In this document: positions 27,663-36,242 of the stretch, piece after piece
Layout of the letters: each line of letters opens with the position of its first letter
How positions within the stretch are numbered: position 1 is the first letter of the stretch
DNA from: a bacterium
Lineage (GTDB): Bacteria > Acidobacteriota > Polarisedimenticolia > J045
Assembly: GCA_021372775.1 (NCBI GenBank)
Contig: JAJFTU010000107.1
Span: 1-41,800 of the forward strand
Reading direction: 5' to 3'
DNA: 41,800 bases
Program-made: the position numbers and the translations under genes
The notes under the pieces: generated by a model
Seen by the model: only the letters and a program-made list of their open reading frames with translations
The model's database searches: none
What the model was told of the DNA's origin: nothing

Positions 27663-27920
27663 TCACTCCGGCGGAGCTTCGTCCTCGTCGAACTCCTCCC
27701 CCTCGACGAGCGCTTCCCGGGCCCGCTCCAGATCGGCGCGCCGGACGAGCACCGCGACCCCGGCCAGCGCGTCGAGGCTCGGCAGCTGCCCCCCCGCGTC
27801 GTTGCCGAAAAGGGCGCTTTCGATCCCTTCGGCCTCGAGCAGGCCCTGGACGATCTCCGCCTCGGCCATCGTCGGGACGCGGACCAGAACCTCGAGCTTT
27901 TCGTCGTCGGCCGCGCGCAT
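27663..27920 (-). CDS. DUF2007-type small protein
   Basis: The protein has 85 residues and starts at ATG 27920 with CGGAGGAA upstream. It begins with a KLEVLVRVPTMAEAEIVQGL strand-helix unit, continues LLEAEGIESALFGNDAGG and has VAVLVRRADLERAREAL, the usual pattern of the DUF2007 putative signal-transducing family (one ferredoxin-like fold of about 65 residues). The tail is acidic. The function of the family is not established. It appears monocistronic. Confidence 0.85.
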   Translation of the reverse strand: MRAADDEKLEVLVRVPTMAEAEIVQGLLEAEGIESALFGNDAGGQLPSLDALAGVAVLVRRADLERAREALVEGEEFDEDEAPPE

Positions 27921-28063
27921 CGTCGCGTTCCTCCGTTTCCCGCCGCCGACGCGCGCCCAGCGGCCGCGTTCCGCGCGCGCCGCCGGCGCCGTCGCCGTCT
28001 TGGACCGGGATCCTAATATTCGACGAAACGGCCCCTAGACGCCAAAAAATCCCTTTCCGGTGC

Positions 28064-28092
28064 TTGATGCGCGTCGCGGGCGGTGATACCAA
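28064..28092 (+). promoter_or_regulatory. Possible promoter of the histone-fold gene
   Basis: TTGATG (28064-28069) and TACCAA (28087-28092) are 17 bases apart, in a stretch of clearly lower GC than its surroundings (28040-28110). The -10 matches only half the consensus. The predicted leader is about 60 bases. Confidence 0.35.
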
Positions 28093-28160
28093 TTACGCGA
28101 CGTTCAACGCTTCCGACGCCAACGTGCGTCCGCAACCCAGAGCATGGAGGAATGGCAAGC

Positions 28161-28397
28161 ATGGCGAAGAAGGCTCCGGCGAAGAAGGCCGCCAAGGGCG
28201 GGAAGAAGCAGGTCGAGAAGGAAATGCTGATCGTCGCCAGCAAGGTGAAGAACGCGCTGCGCGAGCACGACGTCAACGTCGCTTCGGACGCGCCGGCGGC
28301 GCTCAACGAAGTGATCTACTGGTACATCGCGCAGGCGGCGAAGCGCGCGGTGGCCAACGGCCGCAAGACCGTTCGCCCCCACGACTTCACTGTTTGA
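28161..28397 (+). CDS. Bacterial histone-fold protein with lysine-rich N-terminal tail
   Basis: The protein has 78 residues. ATG 28161 is chosen because GGAGG ends ten bases before it; ATG 28152 would add MAS. Residues 1-20 form a tail with eight Lys among Ala and Gly. Residues 20-78 read as a histone fold: helix 1 about 20-37 (EMLIVASKVKNALREHD), loop 1 VNVASD, long helix 2 about 44-68 ending AKRAVANGRK, and loop 2 plus a very short helix 3 (TVRPHDFTV). The NGRKTVRPHDF ending is the same kind of signature as in archaeal histones and in the Bdellovibrio histone HBb (Bd0055). Such proteins bind DNA as dimers. The gene stands alone between its own promoter region and a strong terminator, as expected for an abundant nucleoid protein. 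Binding mode and abundance are inferred. Confidence 0.85.
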   Translation: MAKKAPAKKAAKGGKKQVEKEMLIVASKVKNALREHDVNVASDAPAALNEVIYWYIAQAAKRAVANGRKTVRPHDFTV

Positions 28398-28417
28398 CGG
28401 CGTTCCGGATCGCGTGA

Positions 28418-28450
28418 GGCGGTCCCGCTTTCGGCGGGGCCGCCTTTTTT
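28418..28450 (+). terminator. Strong rho-independent terminator of the histone-fold gene
   Basis: GGCGGTCCCGC (28418-28428) pairs with GCGGGGCCGCC (28434-28444), with one G-U pair and a TTTCG loop, followed by six T (28445-28450). It lies 20 bases after the stop codon. Confidence 0.9.
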
Positions 28451-28574
28451 GTGCGGCCCCGGACCGGCCGCGGCGTTCCCCGCGCCGCGGCGCCGCGGCG
28501 TCTTCCGCGTGAAAGGGACTTGACCGCAGGGCGCGCGAGGCACGAACATCGCGGACGCCATCCTAGGGATTTCC

Positions 28575-29048
28575 ATGAACGGATCGAAGTTGTCCCCCAG
28601 CGAAGCGGCTTTCCGCGAGGGGCTGGAGTTGTGCCGCGCGAAGCGCTGTCCGGAGGCGTTTCCGCACCTCGAAACGGCGTTGGCGCTGCTCGTGGACGAG
28701 CCGGAGGCCCGCCACGGCCGGCTGCTGCGTTCCTTCTACGGCATGGCCCTCGCCGTGGTGCGCGGCGACCTGCCCCGCTCCCGGCGGCTGTGCGAGGAGG
28801 CGATCGCCGACGGCCCGATGGACGCCGACCTCTACTGCAATCTGGCGCGGGTCTACTCCCTGATGGGGAAGCGCCAGTTGGCGGTGGAGTCGATCGCCAC
28901 GGCGCTGTCCGTCAACCCGGCGCACGGCCCCTCGCTGCAGCTGCAGCGGGAGATCGGACGGCGCCGCCGTCCCGTCCTGCCGTTCCTGTCCCGCGACAAT
29001 CCGCTCAACATCGCCCTCGGCAGAATGCGGCACCGGATGCTCGGTTGA
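28575..29048 (+). CDS. TPR-repeat protein
   Basis: The protein has 157 residues, no signal peptide and no membrane helix. Two to three tetratricopeptide-like helix pairs can be read: AFREGLELCRAKRCPEAFPH, LCEEAIADGPMDADLYCNLA and YSLMGKRQLAVESIATALSV, then a basic C-terminal tail. It is probably a protein-protein interaction scaffold. Partners are unknown. It lies 177 bases after the histone-fold gene, beyond its terminator, so it is a separate unit. Confidence 0.75.
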   Translation: MNGSKLSPSEAAFREGLELCRAKRCPEAFPHLETALALLVDEPEARHGRLLRSFYGMALAVVRGDLPRSRRLCEEAIADGPMDADLYCNLARVYSLMGKRQLAVESIATALSVNPAHGPSLQLQREIGRRRRPVLPFLSRDNPLNIALGRMRHRMLG

Positions 29049-29187
29049 CCCTTCCGCGGGGCCGACCGCTGGCCGCGGCCGCGCGACCGCTGGCCCTCCG
29101 GGGGAACTCCGGCCGCTGCGTCGGCGGATGTTTCGGCCAAGACTATCCTTGCCGCGGGGGACGTTCCCCGCGCGGATGGGAGGCACG

Positions 29188-29982
29188 ATGAAGCGCAGAT
29201 TCGCACTCTTCGCGGTCGCGGTTTCGACGGCGACGCTTTTGGCCGCCGGCTGCTCCTTCGGCGCCTTCGCCGGGTTGACGGGGCTGCGCGGTTCGGGCCG
29301 CAAGGGGACCGAGTCGCGCGCGGTCGGCTCGTTCACGAAGATCGAGCTCCGGGGCTCGGTGGACGCCGAGGTCAAGGTCGGCGCCTCCGGCCCGCTCGTC
29401 GTCGAAGGGGACGACAACCTTCTCTCGAACGTCACCGCCGAGGTCCGCGGCGACACGCTCGTCGTCTCGACCAAGGAGCAGTACACCACCTCCAGGGTCG
29501 GCCTCAAGGTGCGCGTCTCGACGCCGCGGCTCGAGGGGCTCTCCATCGAAGGGTCGGCGGACGCGGTCGTCGAAGACCTCAAGGGCGAGCGGTTCAAGGC
29601 GAGCATCGCCGGCTCGGGCGACATGAGCATCCACGGCGGCGCCGACGTCTTCGAGATCGCGATCGCCGGCTCGGGCGACGTGAACGCCAGCGACGTGACC
29701 GCGCGCAAGGTCTCGGTCCACATCGACGGTTCGGGCGACGTCCGGCTCGTCGGCTCGGCGGAGGAGCTCGCGTTCCGCACGAACGGCTCGGGCGACATCA
29801 ACGCCGGCGACTTCAAGGTCAAGCGGGCGAAGGTCGAGCTCAACGGCAGCGGCGACGCGACGATCAACGCCTCCGAGGCGGTCGAGGCCGCGCTCAACGG
29901 CAGCGGCGACATTTTCCTCTTCGGGCAGCCGCCGCAGGTCAAGACGTCGGGCCACGGCAGCGGCGACATCGTTCGGAAGTGA
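29188..29982 (+). CDS. DUF2807 (head GIN domain) lipoprotein 1
   Basis: The protein has 264 residues. ATG 29188 has GGGAGG upstream. The lipoprotein signal ends in the lipobox LAAGC (Cys22), so the protein is lipid-anchored. The DUF2807 head domain starts at SFTKIELRGSVDAEVKVG and continues as a right-handed beta-helix-like part with seven GSGD turns (GSGDM, GSGDV and similar), the hallmark of this family. These proteins are cell-envelope proteins of unknown function, often found with sigma-factor or PspC genes. It is 10 bases from its paralogue downstream. Confidence 0.88.
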   Translation: MKRRFALFAVAVSTATLLAAGCSFGAFAGLTGLRGSGRKGTESRAVGSFTKIELRGSVDAEVKVGASGPLVVEGDDNLLSNVTAEVRGDTLVVSTKEQYTTSRVGLKVRVSTPRLEGLSIEGSADAVVEDLKGERFKASIAGSGDMSIHGGADVFEIAIAGSGDVNASDVTARKVSVHIDGSGDVRLVGSAEELAFRTNGSGDINAGDFKVKRAKVELNGSGDATINASEAVEAALNGSGDIFLFGQPPQVKTSGHGSGDIVRK

Positions 29983-29992
29983 GGGAGCGACG

Positions 29993-30661
29993 ATGAAGCG
30001 ATCCGCTTGGACGGTTGCGGTGTTGGCGGCGGCGGCCCTCGCGGCCGCGGGATGCGACTCCGCGCCGATCTCCCTGCCGGTCTCCGGCTCGGGCAACGTC
30101 GTGGAGAAGGTCCGCGACGTCGCCCCGTTCGAGCGGATCGCCGTCGGCGGCGCGGTGCGCCTCGAGGTCGCGGCGGGGCCGCGGCGCGTCGTGGTCGTCG
30201 GGGACGACAACGTCGTGCCGCTCGTCGCGACCGAGGTCCACGGCAAGACGCTGCGGATCTCCCAGGAAAGCTCCTTCTCGCTCCGCTCGGGCCGCGAAAT
30301 CACCGTGCGCGTCACGACGCCGAACCTCGCCGCGGTCGAGATCGGCGGCGCGGCGAAGGGCGACGTCCGCGGCGTCGCCGGGCCGCGCTTCGAGGTCTCG
30401 GTGGGCGGCGCGGCGGCGATGGACGTCGCGGGGAAGACCGACGACCTCGTGATCAAGATCACCGGCGCCGCGTCGATCGACGCCGCGTCGCTCGAGGCGA
30501 AGCGGGCCGACGTGGACGTCTCCGGCGCCGGACGGGTGAAGGTCCGCGCGACCGAGGCGCTGTCGGCCAAGGTCACCGGACTGGGGGACATCCGCTACGC
30601 CGGCGACCCCAAGACGGTCGAGCGGAAGATCCTCGGGGCGGGGCACGTCGAGCCGCTGTAG
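29993..30661 (+). CDS. DUF2807 (head GIN domain) lipoprotein 2
   Basis: The protein has 222 residues and is a paralogue of the preceding gene. The lipobox is AAAGC (Cys21). The head domain starts at PFERIAVGGAVRLEVAAG and has VGDDNVVPLV and ITVRVTTPNLAAVEIGG. Here the GSGD turns are replaced by GGAA, GAAS and GAGR, so the beta-helix surface differs from that of its neighbour. GAGGGAG precedes the ATG, and the spacing shows an operon. It probably arose by tandem duplication followed by divergence. Confidence 0.86.
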   Translation: MKRSAWTVAVLAAAALAAAGCDSAPISLPVSGSGNVVEKVRDVAPFERIAVGGAVRLEVAAGPRRVVVVGDDNVVPLVATEVHGKTLRISQESSFSLRSGREITVRVTTPNLAAVEIGGAAKGDVRGVAGPRFEVSVGGAAAMDVAGKTDDLVIKITGAASIDAASLEAKRADVDVSGAGRVKVRATEALSAKVTGLGDIRYAGDPKTVERKILGAGHVEPL

Positions 30662-30703
30662 CCTTCCGCCCCCGCGGGCGTGCGGGGCGCCGCGCGGCAA
30701 ACG

Positions 30704-30709
30704 TATAAT
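30704..30709 (+). promoter_or_regulatory. Consensus -10 box in front of lepA
   Basis: A perfect TATAAT lies 46 bases before the lepA ATG, in an otherwise very GC-rich stretch. No good -35 is found 16-18 bases upstream, so an activator or extended contacts may be needed. Confidence 0.45.
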
Positions 30710-30754
30710 CCCGCGCCGGTTTCATTGGCGCGCGCCGCGCGGTTTGGACCCCTT

Positions 30755-32554
<1,800 letters not shown>

Positions 32555-32597
32555 CCGCCCGCGCCGCGCGGCGTCTCCCTCCGCTCGACGTCCCGCG

Positions 32598-32627
32598 CCG
32601 CGCGATGTCCTGATCCGCGCGATGTCC
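32598..32627. repeat. Short 17-bp period direct repeat between lepA and the Nif3-like gene
   Basis: CCGCGCGATGTCC occurs at 32598-32610 and again at 32615-32627, with a further partial version nearby. It is intergenic and could be a binding site or a simple slippage product. No clear terminator is seen in this 117-base gap. Confidence 0.5.
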
Positions 32628-32671
32628 CGCCGCGCGACGGGACCCGGGCGGCCCGCGGTCCGTGCCGCCGG

Positions 32672-33436
32672 TCAGACCGGGTTGTTGATCTCGATGATCG
32701 TCGTCTCCAGCGAGTAGTGGGTCCGCACCCACTCCGCCAGCGCGGCGACGCCGAACCGCTCCGTCGCGTGGTGCCCGGCGGCGAGAAAGTGGATCCCCTC
32801 CTCGCGCGCCAGATGGACCGCCGCCTCCGACGGCTCGCCGGTGACGAAGGCGTCGAGCCCGCGCCGCGCCGCCTCCTCGACCGACCGCGCCCCGCCGCCG
32901 GTGACGACGCCGAACGTGCGGACCTCCGCCGGCCCCGCCCCCTCGACGAGCGGATCGCGCCGCGTGGCGGCGGCGACGGCCGCGACGAACTCCCCGAACG
33001 GCAGCGGCTTCTCGTACGCCGCCGCCAGCCCGATCGGCGTCCCTTCCCACTCGAACGCCGGCGCCGTCTTCGCCGCGCCGAGGCGGCGCGCGAAGACCGC
33101 GTTGTTCCCGACCTCGGGGTGGCGGTCGAGCGGCAGGTGATAGCCGAAGAGGCTCATCTCGTGGTCGAGGAGCGTCTTCAGCCGCCCGCGGAGCGAGCGC
33201 TCCACGCGGACCTCCCCCTGGCCGCGCCAGAAGAGGCCGTGGTGGACGACGACCGCGTCGGCGCCCCACGCCGCGGCCCGCTCGAGCAGCGCGAGCGAGG
33301 CGGTCACGCCGAAGGCGACGCGGCCGATCTCCTCCCGCCCCTCGACCTGCAGCCCGTTCGGGCCGAAATCCCGCATCCGGTCCGGATCGAGGAACGCGTC
33401 CAGCCCCGCCCCGAAGTCGCTCCGCTTGACGGTCAT
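32672..33436 (-). CDS. Nif3-like dinuclear metal-centre protein (YbgI family)
   Basis: The protein has 254 residues and starts at ATG 33436 with CGGAGG upstream. Metal-ligand regions of the Nif3/YbgI family are present: NGLQVEG, VVVHHGLFW, LPLDRHPEVGNN and, near the end, AGHHATERFG. Members form hexameric toroids with two metal ions. The true reaction is unknown, and the database name GTP cyclohydrolase 1 type 2 is not well supported. It is divergent from the RmlC-like gene. Confidence 0.93.
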   Translation of the reverse strand: MTVKRSDFGAGLDAFLDPDRMRDFGPNGLQVEGREEIGRVAFGVTASLALLERAAAWGADAVVVHHGLFWRGQGEVRVERSLRGRLKTLLDHEMSLFGYHLPLDRHPEVGNNAVFARRLGAAKTAPAFEWEGTPIGLAAAYEKPLPFGEFVAAVAAATRRDPLVEGAGPAEVRTFGVVTGGGARSVEEAARRGLDAFVTGEPSEAAVHLAREEGIHFLAAGHHATERFGVAALAEWVRTHYSLETTIIEINNPV

Positions 33437-33549
33437 CGTGGTCCTCCGGCGACGATTTTAGCCCGCCGCCCCGTTTGTCATCGCGGCCGTCCCGGCACAG
33501 ATTTGCACTGGCGCAGGGAAGGGCGACACGCCCTCCGAGGGAGAGAGCC

Positions 33550-34038
33550 ATGGACGCGAAGGGATACGCCGGGGCGGGACGGAAGACGAAGGTCGAGGGG
33601 GTCGTCGTCGTGCCGCTCGAGGCGCACGTGGACGAGCGCGGCTACCTGATCGAGATCCTGCGCGCGGTGGACCCGCACTTCACCAAGTTCGGGCAGGTCT
33701 ACCTCGTCGGCGACATGGCGCGCGGCGCGGTCCGCGCCTTCCACAAGCACGAGCGGCTCTGGGACTGGTTCTTCATCGGCCACGGCTCGGCGAAGTTCGC
33801 CGTGCGCGACGACCGCAAGGAGAGCCCGACCTACGAGGCGATGGACACGATCGTGATCGGCGACCGCAACCCGAGCCTGATCGTCGTTCCCCCCGGCGTC
33901 TACCACGGCTGGATGGCCCTCGAGGACGACACGCAGCTCATTTCGATCGGCAGCGAGGTCTACGACCGCGAGCATCCGGACGAGGTCCGCGTGCCGCCGG
34001 ACTCGTGGGGCTACGACTGGTCGATCAAGGGGCGCTGA
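33550..34038 (+). CDS. dTDP-4-dehydrorhamnose 3,5-epimerase-like cupin
   Basis: The protein has 162 residues; ATG 33550 follows GAGGGAGAGAG. The RmlC-type cupin is seen from DERGYLIEILR, VRAFHKHERLWDWFFIGHG, RDDRKESPTYEAM and VVPPGVYHGWMAL. The usual VRGLHYQ is VRAFHKH, so the substrate may not be the standard rhamnose intermediate. It is three bases before an RmlD-like gene, which makes a sugar-nucleotide function likely. A weak TTGTCA/CAGATT promoter could lie at 33475-33503. Confidence 0.82.
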   Translation: MDAKGYAGAGRKTKVEGVVVVPLEAHVDERGYLIEILRAVDPHFTKFGQVYLVGDMARGAVRAFHKHERLWDWFFIGHGSAKFAVRDDRKESPTYEAMDTIVIGDRNPSLIVVPPGVYHGWMALEDDTQLISIGSEVYDREHPDEVRVPPDSWGYDWSIKGR

Positions 34039-34041
34039 GCG

Positions 34042-34911
34042 ATGCGCACGGCGGTCTTCGGCGCCGAGGGGATGCTCGGCCGCGACCTGCTCGAGGTCCT
34101 CGGCCCCGACGGGGTCGGCCTCGGCCACGCCGACGCGGACATCGTCGATGCGGACGCCGTGGCGCGCGCGCTCGACCGCGCGGCGCCGGAGGCGGTCGTC
34201 CTCGCCGCGGCGTTCCACGACGTCCCGCGCTGCGAGCGCGAGCCGGAGCCGGCGTTCCGCGTCAACGCCGTCGGCGCGCTCAACGTCGCGCGCGCCGCCG
34301 CGGCCCGCGGCCTCAAGCTCCTCTTCGTCGGCACCGACTACGTCTTCTCCGGCGAGAAGGGCGCGCCGTACGTCGAGGACGACCTGCCGGCGCCGGTCAA
34401 CGTCTACGGCGTGGCGAAGCTCGCCGCGGAGCACGCGACGCTGGAGGCGCACCCCGGCGCGATCGTCGCCCGCACCTGCGGCCTCTACGGCGTCCATCCC
34501 TGCCGCGCCAAGAAGGGACACCACATCGTCGAGTTCATCCTCGGACGGCTGGAGCGCGGCGAGCCGCTCAAGATGGTCGCCGACGAGTTCGCCTGCCCGA
34601 CCTCGACGATCAGCCTCGCGCGGCAGATCGTCGCGCTGCTCGAACGGGGCGGGGCGGGGATCTACCACGCGGTGAACGGCCCCGGCGGGAGCTGGTACGA
34701 CTTCGCGCGCGCCGCGGCCCGCGCCGCGGGACTGCCCGGCGAGGCGATCGAGAAGGCCTCCGCGGCGACGTTCCCCTCGCCGGTGCGCAAGCCGCGCGAT
34801 TCGCGCCTCGCCTGCGCGCGCCTCGCCGCCGAGGGGCTCCTCGTCCTCGACTCGACCGAAGCGGCGCTGGCCGAGTACGTCGCGCGCCGGCGCGCCGCGC
34901 GAGGACTCTGA
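34042..34911 (+). CDS. dTDP-4-dehydrorhamnose reductase-like protein (RmlD family)
   Basis: The protein has 289 residues and an extended-SDR fold. The nucleotide site is VFGAEGMLGRD and the catalytic pair is in VNVYGVAKLAAE (YxxxK). Other family segments are LLFVGTDYVFSG, VARTCGLYG and FACPTSTISLARQI. RmlD reduces dTDP-4-keto-rhamnose to dTDP-rhamnose. Coupling with the RmlC-like gene supports a deoxysugar product for cell-surface glycans, but RmlA and RmlB are absent from the window. Confidence 0.87.
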   Translation: MRTAVFGAEGMLGRDLLEVLGPDGVGLGHADADIVDADAVARALDRAAPEAVVLAAAFHDVPRCEREPEPAFRVNAVGALNVARAAAARGLKLLFVGTDYVFSGEKGAPYVEDDLPAPVNVYGVAKLAAEHATLEAHPGAIVARTCGLYGVHPCRAKKGHHIVEFILGRLERGEPLKMVADEFACPTSTISLARQIVALLERGGAGIYHAVNGPGGSWYDFARAAARAAGLPGEAIEKASAATFPSPVRKPRDSRLACARLAAEGLLVLDSTEAALAEYVARRRAARGL

Positions 34912-34952
34912 CCGTCCGAACGCCCGCGCGCCGCGGCGGCGCGCGGCGTGCG

Positions 34953-36041
34953 TCAGGCGCGTTGCCGGTCGGGGGCCGCGGCGGCGAACTCGCGGTCGGC
35001 GATCCCCCGCTCCTTGAACCAGCGGATGTTGAAGTAGTACGGGTCGGCCGCCGGGTCGTCGCCGAAGCGTCCCGACTCCAGCGCGTCCCAGATCTCGAGC
35101 ACCCCCTGCGTGATCCCCTTCTCGGCGCGGAAGCCGAGCGTCTTGGAGATCTTCTCGGCCAGCACGTAGTAGCTGCGCGCGCCGTCGGCGCTCGAACGGT
35201 CGCGGCGCACGTCCACCTGCACGCCGCGGTTCCGCTCCAGCACCTCGGTCACCCAGTGGGCCAGCTCGAGCACGCGGTAGTTCTTGTGCGAGACGTTGAA
35301 GATCCGCCCGCGCACCGCCTCGGTCGGCGCGAGGAGGCAGTAGATGTACGCGTCCGCCGCGTCGCGGACGTGGAGCAGCGGCCGCCACGCCTCGCCGCTG
35401 CCGTTGACCGTCAGGCGGCGCTTCTTCCACGCGTGGAGCGTGAAGGCGTTGACGACGAGGTCGAAGCGCATCTTGGGGGCGAGGCCGAACAGCGTCCCCT
35501 TGCGCAGCATCACCGGGCAGAACTCTTCGTGGCGGGAGGCGACGTCGAGGAACGCCATCTCCGCCATCCGCTTCGTCTTGCTGTAGTTGGCGACCGGCGC
35601 GACGAGGCTCTCCTCGTCCTGGGCCTCGACCTCGGCCGCGCCGCGCGTCGGGCAGTAGTAGACGGAGCAGGAGGAGGCGGCGACGAAGCGGATCTCGCGC
35701 CCCTCCGCGCGCGCCCGCAGGGCCGTCGCCTCGGCCAACTGCCGCGCGGCCTGCACGTTGACCTCGGCGTTGAGGTGCGGGGCGAAGTCGGCCGTCGGGT
35801 CGTTGGAGAGGCCGGCGAGGTGGATCACGCCGCGCACGCCGTCGAGCCACGCCGGATCGATGCGCCGCAGGTCCCCCTCGATCACCTCGAGGTTCGGTTG
35901 GGCGGGGGGCGCGGTGCGGAACCACATGTTGTCCACGATCCGGACCTGCTCGCCGAGGGCGAGAAGCTCGGGGACCACGACCGAGCCGACGTAACCGCAT
36001 CCGCCGGTGACGAGAACCACGCCGCGTTCGCCGATCGTCAT
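34953..36041 (-). CDS. NAD-dependent epimerase/dehydratase (sugar nucleotide)
   Basis: The protein has 362 residues. It starts at ATG 36041, with GGGAGG upstream in minus-strand sense. The extended-SDR motifs are VTGGCGYVGS, IHLAGLSNDP, the SSCSVYY serine region and YSKTKRMAE (YxxxK), plus GTLFGLAPKMRFD and RPLLHVRDAADAY for substrate binding. The product is likely a UDP- or dTDP-sugar epimerase or dehydratase for surface polysaccharide. It is convergent with the RmlCD-like pair and may act in the same glycan pathway. Confidence 0.9.
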   Translation of the reverse strand: MTIGERGVVLVTGGCGYVGSVVVPELLALGEQVRIVDNMWFRTAPPAQPNLEVIEGDLRRIDPAWLDGVRGVIHLAGLSNDPTADFAPHLNAEVNVQAARQLAEATALRARAEGREIRFVAASSCSVYYCPTRGAAEVEAQDEESLVAPVANYSKTKRMAEMAFLDVASRHEEFCPVMLRKGTLFGLAPKMRFDLVVNAFTLHAWKKRRLTVNGSGEAWRPLLHVRDAADAYIYCLLAPTEAVRGRIFNVSHKNYRVLELAHWVTEVLERNRGVQVDVRRDRSSADGARSYYVLAEKISKTLGFRAEKGITQGVLEIWDALESGRFGDDPAADPYYFNIRWFKERGIADREFAAAAPDRQRA

Positions 36042-36189
36042 GCCCGTGCGCCTCCCGCGCCGGCCGTTCTCCGCGGCCGATCCATCGATCGAACGGCTCA
36101 TCGGCGGCCGCGGCCCGAAACTTGACCGCCCGCCGGAAGACGGACGCGCCGCGAGGGCGCTTCGCCGGGCGTCCCGTCGGCGCGGACGC

Positions 36190-36218
36190 AAAAGGGCGGC
36201 CCCGGGGGGCCGCCCTTT
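36190..36218 (-). terminator. Rho-independent terminator of the OmpA-family gene
   Basis: AAAGGGCGGCCC (36191-36202) pairs perfectly with GGGCCGCCCTTT (36207-36218). On the minus strand the stem is followed by TTTTGC, 25 bases beyond the stop of the OmpA-family gene. Confidence 0.7.
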
Positions 36219-36242
36219 CGCGCGTGCAGGATGCAGGAGAGG

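Noticed and set aside
29128-29187. Upstream ATG 29128 as start of the first DUF2807 lipoprotein
   Set aside because: The added residues break the lipoprotein signal, and ATG 29188 has a clear GGGAGG.
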